Made by a program: the position numbers and the translations under genes | Assembly: GCA_016860845.1 (NCBI GenBank) | Contig: BOKF01000020.1 | Coordinates: 62,001 to 126,000, forward strand | Source: Chloroflexota bacterium | GTDB taxonomy: Bacteria > Chloroflexota > Anaerolineae > 4572-78 > J111 | DNA: 64,000 nucleotides | Direction: 5' to 3' | Shown: one piece after another, positions 1-9,240 of the stretch | How the letters are laid out: each line of letters begins with the position of its first letter | Numbering within the stretch: position 1 is the stretch's first letter | The notes under the pieces: generated by a model | What the model was told of the DNA's origin: nothing | Database searches by the model: none | The model's input: only the letters and a program-made list of their open reading frames with translations

Positions 1-120
1 TGCTTGTACTGTCAAATGGAAGACTTTTTGCCCACCCTTGAATGCTGGTTGTCACTTGGAGGGTAAATATGTTGTCCAATGTGTTTAGCCTAAACCAAAC
101 ATGAAAGGAGTAGCATAACC

Positions 121-666
121 GTGGCTAAATTCTATCCAGAGTTAACCGAGAAACTACAAGAATTCATCATGGCGCAGCCTATGTTCTTTGTCGCCACCGC
201 GCCGGTGGAGGGGCGCATCAATCTCTCTCCCAAAGGAATGGATACGTTCCGCTGCTTTGACCACAAAACGGTAGCCTACTTAGATTTGGTGGGCAGCGGC
301 AATGAAACTGCTGCCCACATCAGCGAAAACGGCCGCTTGACGATGATGTTTTGCAGTTTTGACGAAAAGCCGTTGGTTGTGCGGCTCTCAGGCCAGGGCC
401 GGATTATTCACCGCCGTGATGTGGCCTGGGGGGAACTTTATCCCCGCTTTGAGCCGTACCCAAACGCCCGCCAGATTATCGTCCTCGACATCGCCCTGGT
501 GCAAACCTCATGCGGCTTTGGAGTCCCGGTGTTTGAATTCAAGCGCAGGCGGACGAACATGGCCGAGGAGGCCGAGCAGAGAGGAGAAGCGGGTCTCGTG
601 CGGTATCAGCGCCAGTATAACCAGAAAAGTATTGACGGCCTGCCAACGAAGCTCTTTGAAGACTAA
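121..666 (+). CDS. Pyridoxamine 5'-phosphate oxidase family protein (FMN-binding split barrel)
   Basis: A 181-residue protein with the PPOX-type split-barrel layout: an early strand (FFVATAP) followed by RINLSPKGMD and a central VAYLDLVGSGNETAAHI stretch, which is typical of the flavin-binding group that also includes heme-degrading and F420-type relatives. The start is a GTG with a good AGGAG at 106-110, ten bases upstream. The family usually binds FMN and acts on small cytosolic substrates; the exact substrate cannot be read from the sequence. It stands alone at the left edge of the window, with a repeat hairpin separating it from the next gene. Family assignment is firm, function is not. 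Confidence 0.85.
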   Translation: MAKFYPELTEKLQEFIMAQPMFFVATAPVEGRINLSPKGMDTFRCFDHKTVAYLDLVGSGNETAAHISENGRLTMMFCSFDEKPLVVRLSGQGRIIHRRDVAWGELYPRFEPYPNARQIIVLDIALVQTSCGFGVPVFEFKRRRTNMAEEAEQRGEAGLVRYQRQYNQKSIDGLPTKLFED

Positions 667-670
667 CAGC

Positions 671-736
671 CTGGAAGATTGGAAGAGTGGAAGGCTGGAT
701 AAATTGGCCAACCCTCCAGCCTTCCATCCTTCCAGC
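671..736. repeat. GGAAG-type inverted repeat
   Basis: Tandem GATTGGAA/GAGTGGAA units on the left are answered by the complementary CCAGCCTTCC and ATCCTTCC units on the right, so the segment can fold into a long hairpin. Related copies lie at 12778-12838, 36218-36282 and 42094-42160, always between genes of one strand or next to a start codon. Confidence 0.75.
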
Positions 737-786
737 CCTATTACCGAATTTATGGGTAAAAGCAATAAGGTTTTCATGGAGATTCA

Positions 787-1818
787 ATGAATCCCTACAT
801 CCAAGATATTCTTGCTCAGCCGGACACGCTGGCGGCGACCCTCCAGCAGCTCCCCCAGGCTGTAACTGATCTGCGCTCTCTGGCCGCCAGACTCAAAGCC
901 GGAGCGTTCAGCCGCATTGTACTGACCGGCATGGGCAGTTCCCTGGCGGCTCTCTACCCGTTCTGGTTTCGCCTGGTCCAGGCCGGCTATGCGCCGATTA
1001 TTATTGAAACAAGCGAACTGCTGTATGACGCGGCCAACCTTATCACTGTCGATACCCTGCTGGTCATTGTCTCGCAGTCGGGGCGCAGCGCCGAGATCGT
1101 GCGCCTCATCGAGCAGCGTGGGGGCGCGACGGTGTTGGCCGTTACCAACGATGCCACCAGCCCGCTGGCGCAGACCGCTGAGGTTGTTGTGTTGACGGCG
1201 GCGGGCGTGGAATCCAATGTCTCCTGTAAGACGTACGTTTGCTCGCTGGCCGCACTGGTCCTGGTCAGCGACACCTTGGTGGCGCAAAACCCGCTAGAGC
1301 CGCCCAGCTTCGAGCAACTCCAGGCAGTCGGCGAGGTAATGACAGCTTACCTCAACCGCTGGCAGGAGTACGCTACCAGCCTGGGAGACCTGTTAGGCGG
1401 CGGCAGCAGCCTGATCATTTGCGGCCGGGGGCCGTCGCTGGCGGCGGTCCACTACAGCGCCTTGATTCTAAAGGAAGCGGCCAAAGTCCACACCGAGGGT
1501 TTGACCGCGCCTCAATTCCGGCATGGACCGATGGAACTGGCGAAGACTTCAGTTCAGGTGTTGGTCTACGAGGGCCAGGGCAGCACCGTGCCCTTGAACC
1601 GCCGGCTGGTGGCGGATGTCATCGAGGCAGGCGGACGGGCCTACTTGATTGGTAATACTGACCAGCCCGAAGCGTTCCACCTGCCCGCCGCATCTCCAGC
1701 CGCACTGCCCATCCTCGAAATCCTGCCGATGCAGTTGCTAAGTGTGGGGCTGGCCTGGCGCAATGGCCTTGAACCCGGCCAGTTTTATATCGGCTCCAAA
1801 ATTACCACGGTCGAGTAG
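787..1818 (+). CDS. SIS-domain phosphosugar isomerase (GlmS isomerase-like)
   Basis: A 343-residue protein built of two SIS domains, like the isomerase half of GlmS without its glutaminase domain. The first domain carries GMGSS at residues 48-52 and the sugar-phosphate loop SQSGRS at 96-101. The second carries KEAAKVHTEGL followed by FRHGPME, the signature of the fructosamine/glucosamine-6-phosphate group. It probably acts as a cytosolic aldose-ketose isomerase or deglycase on an amino sugar or fructosamine phosphate. GGAG at 778-781 supports the ATG start. The ROK gene begins 5 nt after its stop, so the two are almost certainly co-transcribed and share a sugar pathway. Exact substrate unknown. 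Confidence 0.88.
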   Translation: MNPYIQDILAQPDTLAATLQQLPQAVTDLRSLAARLKAGAFSRIVLTGMGSSLAALYPFWFRLVQAGYAPIIIETSELLYDAANLITVDTLLVIVSQSGRSAEIVRLIEQRGGATVLAVTNDATSPLAQTAEVVVLTAAGVESNVSCKTYVCSLAALVLVSDTLVAQNPLEPPSFEQLQAVGEVMTAYLNRWQEYATSLGDLLGGGSSLIICGRGPSLAAVHYSALILKEAAKVHTEGLTAPQFRHGPMELAKTSVQVLVYEGQGSTVPLNRRLVADVIEAGGRAYLIGNTDQPEAFHLPAASPAALPILEILPMQLLSVGLAWRNGLEPGQFYIGSKITTVE

Positions 1819-1823
1819 GTCAG

Positions 1824-2825
1824 ATGTCGTCCCTAGCTCATCTTCGGCGGGCTGCACTCGGCCTTGATTTGGGCGGCAGCAGCGCCAAGCTGGGTATTGT
1901 CGCCGAGCAGGGCGAACTGCTGGTTATTGAACAGGTCCCGTTTGCTCCTCTCGATAGCCTAACGACCGTCCTTGCATCGCTCCAGCATGCCCTCCAGCAG
2001 CTTCGTGACCGGGCAGCCGGACAGGGCGTCGAATTAATCGGGGTGGGCTGCGGCGTTCCCGGCAACCTTGACGCCGATCGCTCGACTGTTTTGCTCAACA
2101 ACATTACTGCGCTCGATGGGTTCCCGCTGCGGCCCTGGCTGGTCGAGCAGCTCCACCTGCCCACTGTGCTCGACAACGATGCCTGCATGGCCGCTTTGGC
2201 CGAAGCCAGCCTGTCTGCGCCGGCAGATCGCACCCTCTTTGTTACGGTTGGTTCCGGGATTGGCGTTGTTCTGCTCCATCGAGGAGTTATTGTGCGGGTG
2301 GCGCACGGGGCTACCGGAGAGGCGGGACATCTGATTGTGGAGGCCAATAGCCCGCAGCGCTGCCCGCTCGGCTGCCGAGGCTGTCTTGAAACTGTCGCTT
2401 CGGGCCGGGCGATTGAGCGCGAAGGGCAACGAGCCGCCGCTGAGGGCCGGTCGGATTTGCTGGGACAAATTAGGCAGGCCAAAGGCTCCCTATCCGGGGC
2501 TGATATTGCGGCAGCAATGGCGCAGGGAGACCCTGCCGCCAGGGCGATTATCGAGCAGGCCGGTCACTGGCTGGGGCTGGGCATGGCCAGTTGGGCAGCT
2601 ATTTACCAACCTGAGCAGATGATTCTCGGCGGCGGGGTGGCTCAGGCCGGTGAGATTTGGTTACAGGCCGCGGTGGCGGCCATGAGAAGCAGCGGGGTGC
2701 CTCGCTTCACTGAAACCGTGCGCGTCGCAACAGCACGGTTGGGAAAGGGGGCGGGGGTAATTGGAGCAGCCCTGGCGGTAATTCAACACGTTTCGGAGAG
2801 TGGGGTGTCAGCCTATTGCCAGTAG
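1824..2825 (+). CDS. ROK family sugar kinase/regulator
   Basis: A 333-residue ROK protein. The N-terminal phosphate-1 loop DLGGSSAKLG is at 15-24, the catalytic Asp of the LDNDA motif is D119, and the ROK zinc site is visible as H169 with C180, C184 and C187 (CPLGCRGCLE). There is no N-terminal winged helix, so it is more likely a kinase (glucokinase, N-acetyl-hexosamine or similar) than a NagC-type repressor. It follows the SIS isomerase after 5 nt, which suggests that one gene phosphorylates a hexose or amino sugar and the other isomerises it. Sugar specificity cannot be assigned. Confidence 0.88.
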   Translation: MSSLAHLRRAALGLDLGGSSAKLGIVAEQGELLVIEQVPFAPLDSLTTVLASLQHALQQLRDRAAGQGVELIGVGCGVPGNLDADRSTVLLNNITALDGFPLRPWLVEQLHLPTVLDNDACMAALAEASLSAPADRTLFVTVGSGIGVVLLHRGVIVRVAHGATGEAGHLIVEANSPQRCPLGCRGCLETVASGRAIEREGQRAAAEGRSDLLGQIRQAKGSLSGADIAAAMAQGDPAARAIIEQAGHWLGLGMASWAAIYQPEQMILGGGVAQAGEIWLQAAVAAMRSSGVPRFTETVRVATARLGKGAGVIGAALAVIQHVSESGVSAYCQ

Positions 2826-2845
2826 CAGGACAAATATGTTATACT
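2816..2845 (+). promoter_or_regulatory. Predicted sigma-70 promoter for the patatin gene
   Basis: TTGCCA at 2816-2821 and TATACT at 2840-2845 are separated by 18 bases and overlap the end of the ROK gene. The leader that follows ends in a strong AAGGAGGT (2909-2916) eight bases before the patatin ATG. Confidence 0.5.
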
Positions 2846-2924
2846 TAACGCGGTCTTTGAGATCGCTTAAGTCAATTCTATTTCACCCAAGCTAACAGCG
2901 AGTTAAATAAGGAGGTCAAGCATT

Positions 2925-4079
2925 ATGCAGCATCGCACGAGGGATGAGCATCTTTTTGGGCCAGGCCCCAAACGGATTCTGGCGTTGGATGGCGGCGGTA
3001 TCCGGGGTATCTTGACCCTGGGCTACCTGGAGCGGATGGAGAACATTCTGCGCGAACGGTACGGCGGCGATCCGGACTTCAGGTTGAGCGATTATTTTGA
3101 TCTCATCGGCGGCACTTCAACCGGCTCGATTATCGCTACAGGGCTGGCCCTGGGCTTTTCGGTAAAAAAAATTCAAGATATTTATGGAACGCTGGCCGGA
3201 GAAGTGTTCAAAAGACCCTTTTTGAGCCTGGGACTTTTTTCGGCCAAATTTCCTGAAGAGCCGCTGATCAAAGCCTTGACCCAGCAATTTGGCGACCACA
3301 CCTTGGGCAGTGACGAGGTAAAAACCGGCTTGATGATCATGACCAAGCGTTTTGATACGGGCAGCGCCTGGGTAATTTTCAACAACCCGCGCCATAAATA
3401 TTTTAATCCCTCCGGAACTGAGCGGACCGCTATTCCCAACAGCAGTTTCTTGCTGCGGCAAGTGGTGCGAGCCAGTACGGCCGCACCGCACTATTTCCAG
3501 CCGGAGCGATTCCCGGTAGCGCAGGGAGTGGACGGCGCTTTTATAGATGGTGGGGTCAGTGCATTTAACAACCCATCACTGCAACTCTTTATGCTGGCTA
3601 CCATCAAGGGTTACGGCTTAGAATGGCCGGTGGGAGCAAACAAATTGCTGCTGGTCTCCCTGGGCACGGGCTATCAAAAAGCCAAGTTAACCGCCGATGA
3701 TGTTACCGGCATGCCGGCTGTGCAACTGGCCGGACAGTCGTTGTTGGGGCTGATGAGTGAATGTGACTGGCTGAGCCAGACTCTCCTGCAATGGTGGTCC
3801 AATAGCCCGACGGCGGCGCGGATTAATAGCGAAATTGGAGATCTCAAAGATGATCTGATGGGAGGCCGTAAATTCCTGTCGTACTTGCGCTACAATGTCC
3901 GCTTTGATAAAGGCTGGATCAAGGAGAACATCGGCGTGGAGTTGGATGAAAAACTGGTTAAAGGCTTGACGGCCATGGACAACCCGCAAAATGTGGAGGA
4001 ACTGGCCGATTTGGGCGCTGCCGCAGCGGCCAGGCAGATGGAGGAGAGCCACTTCCCGAAGGTGTTTGATGTGGTGTAA
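2925..4079 (+). CDS. Patatin-like phospholipase
   Basis: A 384-residue patatin with the full catalytic set: oxyanion-hole GGGIRG at 23-28, nucleophile elbow GTSTG with S65, and the catalytic Asp D208 in the DGG motif. There is no signal peptide, so it should be a cytosolic lipid acyl hydrolase acting on the membrane inner leaflet. It has its own promoter, a strong Shine-Dalgarno and a terminator, so it is a single-gene unit. Such patatins serve in lipid turnover, but also as membrane-damaging effectors in defence systems (CapV/CapE type in CBASS). No nucleotidyltransferase-like CD-NTase lies next to it, but a nuclease-STAND gene lies 206 bp downstream. Enzyme class is firm, role is open. Confidence 0.9.
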   Translation: MQHRTRDEHLFGPGPKRILALDGGGIRGILTLGYLERMENILRERYGGDPDFRLSDYFDLIGGTSTGSIIATGLALGFSVKKIQDIYGTLAGEVFKRPFLSLGLFSAKFPEEPLIKALTQQFGDHTLGSDEVKTGLMIMTKRFDTGSAWVIFNNPRHKYFNPSGTERTAIPNSSFLLRQVVRASTAAPHYFQPERFPVAQGVDGAFIDGGVSAFNNPSLQLFMLATIKGYGLEWPVGANKLLLVSLGTGYQKAKLTADDVTGMPAVQLAGQSLLGLMSECDWLSQTLLQWWSNSPTAARINSEIGDLKDDLMGGRKFLSYLRYNVRFDKGWIKENIGVELDEKLVKGLTAMDNPQNVEELADLGAAAAARQMEESHFPKVFDVV

Positions 4080-4128
4080 GAGTTGAGCTTTGGTTAATCC
4101 CTTTCCAGATTATACCCACGGTCCTTCT

Positions 4129-4160
4129 AACCCCGCCTATCGTGCGGGGTTTTATTTTTG
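4129..4160 (+). terminator. Intrinsic terminator after the patatin gene
   Basis: An 8-bp perfect stem, AACCCCGC (4129-4136) with GCGGGGTT (4144-4151), a 7-nt loop and a following TTATTTTTG tract. It lies 50 nt after the patatin stop. Confidence 0.85.
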
Positions 4161-4203
4161 ATTGTAGAGATATTGAAAGTCTCCTGAGAGTTGGCATAAG
4201 TGG

Positions 4204-4232
4204 TTGTCAACCCGCAACATTTATGATATGCT
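4204..4232 (+). promoter_or_regulatory. Predicted promoter of the nuclease-STAND gene
   Basis: TTGTCA (4204-4209) and TATGCT (4227-4232) with a 17-base spacer, placed after the patatin terminator and 53 bases before the ATG. An AAAGAGA at about 4273-4279 may serve as a weak ribosome site. Confidence 0.45.
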
Positions 4233-4285
4233 GAAAAACAAGTTCATATCTTCGCTTTTAACCATACTTTGCAAAGAGATTTGAT

Positions 4286-7200
4286 ATGTGGTCTATAACA
4301 GCTTTTGATATCACTCACCTTCGTTCTCCGGGTGGTGATCGCTTTACTGAATTCGTGGATGCTCTTATTCGTGCACAAGGTTTTGTCTGTTCGATACCAT
4401 ATGCAGAGATACACACTAATTTGCGGACAAATATCCCCGATGGTGGGGTAGATACTAGGGTGTCAATAGCAGCGGTAAATGATGTGGTGACTGGCTGGTT
4501 GGCCGATAGAACTATCTGGCAGTACAAAGCAACTGAGGCTAAGAGTATTCGCCCAAAAAATCTCAGAGACGAAATCAATAAAGACTACGCAAAAAAATGT
4601 ATTTTGGAAGGTTACGCTTATCGTTTCTGCATATGCGATGAGCTTGAAGCACCAAAGAAACAAGAATGGGAGAGTAAGCTGACACAGTATGCACAGGCGA
4701 TAAATCCTAATGTGCCTCCGGCGAAAGTACTTGCTGCGGGTGATCTTGCTGCGTGGGCTGGCCATTTTCCCGCCATCATTCTACGTTTTTTCCGTCCGGA
4801 CATAGCTGGAATCGCTCTACATATTAATGCATGGCGCGAAAATGTTATAACTTACACACCCAATTTTGTGCCTGTATCGACTTGGGAACCTGTTCAAAAG
4901 GACATAAGGGAACATATTAACCTGTCAATACCGCCAGCAGAGGTTGTCTTATCAATTCAAGGAGAAGCAGGGGTTGGTAAAACAAGAATGGTCTATGAGA
5001 CCCTGGCAGAAATATCAGCGTTGGAAAATCTTACCATCTATACAAACGATGAGCAATATGCTCAACAGATTATGCGACAATTGGCGAATGATAGATCTCT
5101 CAATGCCATTCTAGTAGCTGATGAATGTTCTGTTCAAACTCGAATCCAATTACTTAATCTAGCGCAAGGTCACCGGAGTCGAATTAGAATAGTTGCTATT
5201 GACAATACAGGTGAGCGCCCTTTGTCAGGCGCAGCCGAGTATTGGATCCAGCAAGTCTCTGATGAGATTCTTGAGAAAATACTTGAGCAGAACTTTTCCT
5301 ATGTGCCTACTGAGCGAAGGAGAGCATATGCAAGCCTATCAGGTGGATTCGTCAGGTTGGCCGCTGATATGTGCATTCATGACAGCGAAATTGCAGCCTC
5401 TGGTCATGTTGGCCCTGTTTTAGGAAGTATCCGGAATTATTACCGTAGCCGTTTGAGTGAGGAAGAACAGAGGGTATTAGAAGCTTTGGTTCTGATGAGT
5501 AGAGTTGGATTTAAGGGTGACGTAGCTGAAGAACTCGAAAACCTATGTTTACTTGTGAATGTTGAGCAAGCCAAAATGCTGGATATAGCCCACAAATTGC
5601 ATGATATACCAGGTTTTGTAGCTAGAGCCGGTAGGTTTTTCTATATTACGCCCGAGATTATTGCCCAAGTAGCGTTTGAAGGAGCTTGGCGACGATGGGG
5701 CGAGGCTGATCCAGAAGGCTTTCTTGGACGAATATCTGGCTCTCTTCTTGAGCCCTTTTTGAAGCGTGTTGGCCGAAGTGCTTCGGAGGAGGTACGTCGC
5801 CTCATTGGCGACTTTTTTCTCAACTGGGCAACTAAGCTCAATCCCACGGACTTGGCCAATGTCACAAAGGTGGATCGGTTAGTTATCCTCTTGGATACTA
5901 ATCCCGATACCTACTTGCCAATTCTTCGAGGATTGGTCGAACGAGCCAGCCAGGAAGAATTGCTTGCCATCATTGGAGAGGGATATGGGCGTTGGGGGCC
6001 ACGACGTCACCTCGTATGGTTTGCTGAACGAATTTCGGCCTTTCCTCAATATTTTGATCATGCGGAAAGCATTCTGTTGCGGCTGGCTATTACGGAAACT
6101 GAACCAAGTATTGGAAATAATGCAACTGCTATCTGGTTGCAGCTTTTCCGAATCTACCTTTCTGGTACTGCTGTGCCATTCTTGGAGCGTCTGAATAAAC
6201 TTGAGAAACGTATCTATTCAGACGATGAACAAATCTCTCGACTTGCTCTAGATGCTTTAAGCTCAGTTTTTAACTTGCACGGGATGCGAATGGCAGGACC
6301 ACCTGTTGTGGCAGGTAGGATTCCCCCAGAGGAATGGCATCCAAAGAACCGTAGAGAAGAGAAAATTTGCCTTGATGCAGCATTTACATTGCTTTACAGA
6401 TTATCAATGGGTGATTACCAGGCTCATCGTGAAAAGGCTTATGGGATTGCAGTTGAACATATGCGTACTTTACTCTGGTCTGGATATCTAAATAAACTTA
6501 GAGACATGTTTTCTGTTGATATGATTTCTGATGAGCTTCGTATTCAGGTGATCTCCAGGATCGAAGAATTTATTCGTTATGATCATCAAAAGATTTCGAG
6601 CCAATCTAGTTTACCGACTGATTATGTTGAAGAATTAAAATCCTGGCTCGAAACACTTAAAACAGGTGATTTTCACAGCAGACTTGTTACCACAATAGGG
6701 GTTGATCCTTGGCATCACTCAATACTTGGAGATGAAGGAACCTGGCAAAAAGAAATCCAGTCACTTGCCGGGCATCTGCACCAGAACCCTGATATACTTG
6801 AACGTGAATTAGAATGGTTATGCTCGAAGAATGCAAAAAGCGCTGTAATCCTCGGACAAAAACTTGGCAAACAAGACCCTGAAGGTTTACTTCTTAATAC
6901 AATCTTTGAGTCCGCTTTAAGATTTCAAACGGCAGCACTCGGCAAGGGTTATATTTATAGTCTATTGGATATAGCGCCGTGGCATAGTGTCCGCCTCAAC
7001 ATGCTTCTAGACAAAATTGAGTCGGACGCCCCAGGACTAGCCTACGAACTTTTTATGGCAGGAGGGGAAGCAACGAATGCGTTAGAAAGGGCTTTAGGGC
7101 TTGTAGAGGTTGGAAAGCTTCCTGTCACGTTTTTGAATAGTTTCAGTCGCGGAATTGGCTCAAGACCTTTACACGCGCAAGAGTTTAGAAAAATCCTTGA

Positions 7201-7996
7201 ACGTTTTGTAGGTGCAGTTGAACACGGTAATACTGATGCAGTTCAAGTTGCTATTATGTTTGTTGCTTTCCGTTTAGAAGACGACAAAAAACAGGCTGAA
7301 TATCAGATTCTTGACCACGAGGAAATCGTAGCGCTTATCTGGCGCCTACTAGAAGCTACTGTGGATTACGCTGGAACAGAATCCTTCTGGTGGGGTAGAA
7401 TTTTGGACTCACTTGTTGTGGTGAATCCTGAACGGGCTGCTAAAATCGCCGTAGCCGCGTTAGTCGGAGAGAGGTTATCCCATAGAGATGAAGCAATTAA
7501 AGTGCTTAGCCGTATAGCTTCTGAATACCCTGATGTTGTTATGGAACAGCTTGGACAGGCTATTATGGATGAGGAAAAAGGTTGGCATTTCTTTATCGGA
7601 AAATATGATAGATTAATTCAATCTTTACCGAAGGAAATCATTATCAATTGGGTTCAATCTGAGGGTGTTGAGGGGGCTCGCCGTCTAGCTAGACATTTAC
7701 CAGCACCATATTTGGACAAGGATGGCCGAGCTATAGTTCCTCCCTTGACAGAATTCGTTCTGAAAACTTTCGAGGAAGATGACAGAGTGTTTACAGAATT
7801 CTGTGTTGGTGTACACAGTCTCCAGATGTATTCGGGGGATATTGCCGCTCAGCATGAAAAAGAGGCAGAAATGGCTAAGAAATTTCTGAACCATTCCCTA
7901 CGAAGGGTTAGGGAATGGGCAGATTATGAGGTGCGGCATTCTCTTAGCAGTGCCGAATGGGCACGGCAAAGGCATGAAGAACTCGACATCGAATGA
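4286..7996 (+). CDS. Nuclease-STAND NTPase, Avs-like putative antiphage protein
   Basis: A 1236-residue protein in three parts. Residues 1-170 look like a PD-(D/E)XK/Mrr-type endonuclease: E22 in the first helix, D56 in GGVD, then the Q79-Y80-K81 core on the next strand. Residues 220-330 carry a P-loop NTPase: Walker A GEAGVGKT at 226-233 and Walker B ILVADE with D279-E280. The remaining roughly 900 residues are mostly helical and read as a winged-helix plus solenoid sensor, without a named repeat that I can recognise. N-terminal nuclease, central STAND ATPase and long C-terminal sensor is the plan of Avs antiphage proteins, which sense a phage protein and cut DNA. Base composition is clearly AT-richer than both flanks, suggesting transfer. 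The domain calls are mine from motifs. The target and the family number are unknown. Confidence 0.7.
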   Translation: MWSITAFDITHLRSPGGDRFTEFVDALIRAQGFVCSIPYAEIHTNLRTNIPDGGVDTRVSIAAVNDVVTGWLADRTIWQYKATEAKSIRPKNLRDEINKDYAKKCILEGYAYRFCICDELEAPKKQEWESKLTQYAQAINPNVPPAKVLAAGDLAAWAGHFPAIILRFFRPDIAGIALHINAWRENVITYTPNFVPVSTWEPVQKDIREHINLSIPPAEVVLSIQGEAGVGKTRMVYETLAEISALENLTIYTNDEQYAQQIMRQLANDRSLNAILVADECSVQTRIQLLNLAQGHRSRIRIVAIDNTGERPLSGAAEYWIQQVSDEILEKILEQNFSYVPTERRRAYASLSGGFVRLAADMCIHDSEIAASGHVGPVLGSIRNYYRSRLSEEEQRVLEALVLMSRVGFKGDVAEELENLCLLVNVEQAKMLDIAHKLHDIPGFVARAGRFFYITPEIIAQVAFEGAWRRWGEADPEGFLGRISGSLLEPFLKRVGRSASEEVRRLIGDFFLNWATKLNPTDLANVTKVDRLVILLDTNPDTYLPILRGLVERASQEELLAIIGEGYGRWGPRRHLVWFAERISAFPQYFDHAESILLRLAITETEPSIGNNATAIWLQLFRIYLSGTAVPFLERLNKLEKRIYSDDEQISRLALDALSSVFNLHGMRMAGPPVVAGRIPPEEWHPKNRREEKICLDAAFTLLYRLSMGDYQAHREKAYGIAVEHMRTLLWSGYLNKLRDMFSVDMISDELRIQVISRIEEFIRYDHQKISSQSSLPTDYVEELKSWLETLKTGDFHSRLVTTIGVDPWHHSILGDEGTWQKEIQSLAGHLHQNPDILERELEWLCSKNAKSAVILGQKLGKQDPEGLLLNTIFESALRFQTAALGKGYIYSLLDIAPWHSVRLNMLLDKIESDAPGLAYELFMAGGEATNALERALGLVEVGKLPVTFLNSFSRGIGSRPLHAQEFRKILERFVGAVEHGNTDAVQVAIMFVAFRLEDDKKQAEYQILDHEEIVALIWRLLEATVDYAGTESFWWGRILDSLVVVNPERAAKIAVAALVGERLSHRDEAIKVLSRIASEYPDVVMEQLGQAIMDEEKGWHFFIGKYDRLIQSLPKEIIINWVQSEGVEGARRLARHLPAPYLDKDGRAIVPPLTEFVLKTFEEDDRVFTEFCVGVHSLQMYSGDIAAQHEKEAEMAKKFLNHSLRRVREWADYEVRHSLSSAEWARQRHEELDIE

Positions 7997-8056
7997 ATAC
8001 GGTCGAAGATTGTTACAGTTTGATATTTACTACAAGCACTAAGTTTAAGTTCAAAG

Positions 8057-9232
8057 TCAGCCCTGTCTTATCCGAATGGTAGCCCATCTCGCATGCTCCC
8101 GGACCAGCGGCTCCGGGTCCTGCAAAGCCTGCTCTAACACCGGCAGCGCCTCCGGACTGCCCCAATTGCCCAGTGCTACCGCCACATTCCGCAGGAGGCC
8201 GCGCCGCTTGGGGCGCAGAAGCGGCGTCCCTTTGAAGCGGGCGCGAAAGGCCGCGTCATCCAAGCCCATCAAATCCACCAATTTCGGCACAACCCGATCA
8301 GGGTCGTAGCTCAAGAAAGACTCGCGGGAAGGGCGCGAATAGCGCCGCACCCAGGGACAAATCTCCTGGCAGGCGTCGCAGCCGAAGATCCAGTTGCCCA
8401 GCAGGGGACGGAGTTCCAGCGGAATGCTGCCTTTCAATTCGATGGTTAGGTAGGAAATGCAGCGGCTGCTGTCTAAAATATAGGGCGCAGGGAAGGCATA
8501 GGTGGGGCAAATGTTTAAGCAGCGGGTACAATTACCGCACGTACCCAAACGCCTAGATACCCCTAGATGCCCCCCCTTAGTCCCCCCCAAAGGGGGGGAG
8601 GTGCTAAGGGTTCTCCCCCTCCTGGGGGGAGTTAGAGGGGGGGGAATACTTGCCAAGTCTAAACGGCAGCTTGCACCTTTATCCAGGGCAGGTTCGTCAT
8701 ATTCCAGTTCCACATCCACTAAAATTTCACCCAGAAACAGATAAGAGCCAATACTGGGATTGATCAGCAGCGTGTTTTTGCCGATGAAACCCAACCCGGC
8801 CTGCGCGGCAAAATCTCGCTCCAGCACCGGGCCGGTATCCACGTAGGCGCGCCGGTTGACGGTTCTACCCACTTCCTTTTCTACAAAGTCGCCCAACTCG
8901 CGCAGGCGCGGCAGCATCATGTCGTGGTAGTCCAGACCCCAGGCATAGCGAGCAATCCGCCCGCGGGCAGGGTCGTTCCATAACTCCAAGGGTGGGTTGA
9001 GCACAAAGTAAGACAGACCGACAACAACGACCGACTGCGCTCCTGGCAAAACCCGGCGGAGGTCCTCACGACGTTCCGGCTCGCGAGCCAGCCAGGCTAT
9101 CTCGGCGCTGTAACCCTGGCCCAGCCAGCGGCGATACGCCTCGGCGTGAGGCGCGCGTCCGGCGGGGGCGAGGCCAATCAGGTCAAAGCCGAGATCATAG
9201 GCTTTTTCTTTGATACGTTGAGAAAATGACAT
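8057..9232 (-). CDS. queG: Epoxyqueuosine reductase QueG
   Basis: A 391-residue cobalamin- and 4Fe-4S-dependent reductase for the last step of queuosine synthesis in tRNA. The family signature VDTGPVLERD ends at residue 140. The two ferredoxin-like clusters are given by C232, C235, C238 and C242 and by C258, C285, C288 and C292, and the C-terminus adds HEAT-like helices (LRNVAVALGNWG onward). Between residues about 190 and 228, just before the first cluster, lies a Pro/Gly/Arg/Ser-rich stretch that QueG normally lacks; it is coded by a C- and G-tract palindromic repeat and keeps the frame. The start ATG at 9232 gives the standard N-terminus. Assignment is confident. Whether the inserted loop is tolerated is inferred from the intact frame. 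Confidence 0.92.
   Translation of the reverse strand: MSFSQRIKEKAYDLGFDLIGLAPAGRAPHAEAYRRWLGQGYSAEIAWLAREPERREDLRRVLPGAQSVVVVGLSYFVLNPPLELWNDPARGRIARYAWGLDYHDMMLPRLRELGDFVEKEVGRTVNRRAYVDTGPVLERDFAAQAGLGFIGKNTLLINPSIGSYLFLGEILVDVELEYDEPALDKGASCRLDLASIPPPLTPPRRGRTLSTSPPLGGTKGGHLGVSRRLGTCGNCTRCLNICPTYAFPAPYILDSSRCISYLTIELKGSIPLELRPLLGNWIFGCDACQEICPWVRRYSRPSRESFLSYDPDRVVPKLVDLMGLDDAAFRARFKGTPLLRPKRRGLLRNVAVALGNWGSPEALPVLEQALQDPEPLVREHARWATIRIRQG
8560..8650. repeat. C/G-tract palindromic repeat inside queG
   Basis: Runs such as CCCCCCTTAGTCCCCCCC are answered by AAAGGGGGGGAGG, and then CTCCCCCTCC by TGGGGGGAG. The block lies in frame in queG and codes for the extra Pro/Gly-rich loop. Related motifs occur inside the binding-protein gene at about 45085-45130 and 45220-45260. 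Confidence 0.7.
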
Positions 9233-9240
9233 ATTTTTGA

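Noticed and set aside
2925..4079. CBASS operon with patatin effector
   Set aside because: No CD-NTase, Cap2 or Cap3 gene adjoins it. The patatin has its own promoter and terminator.
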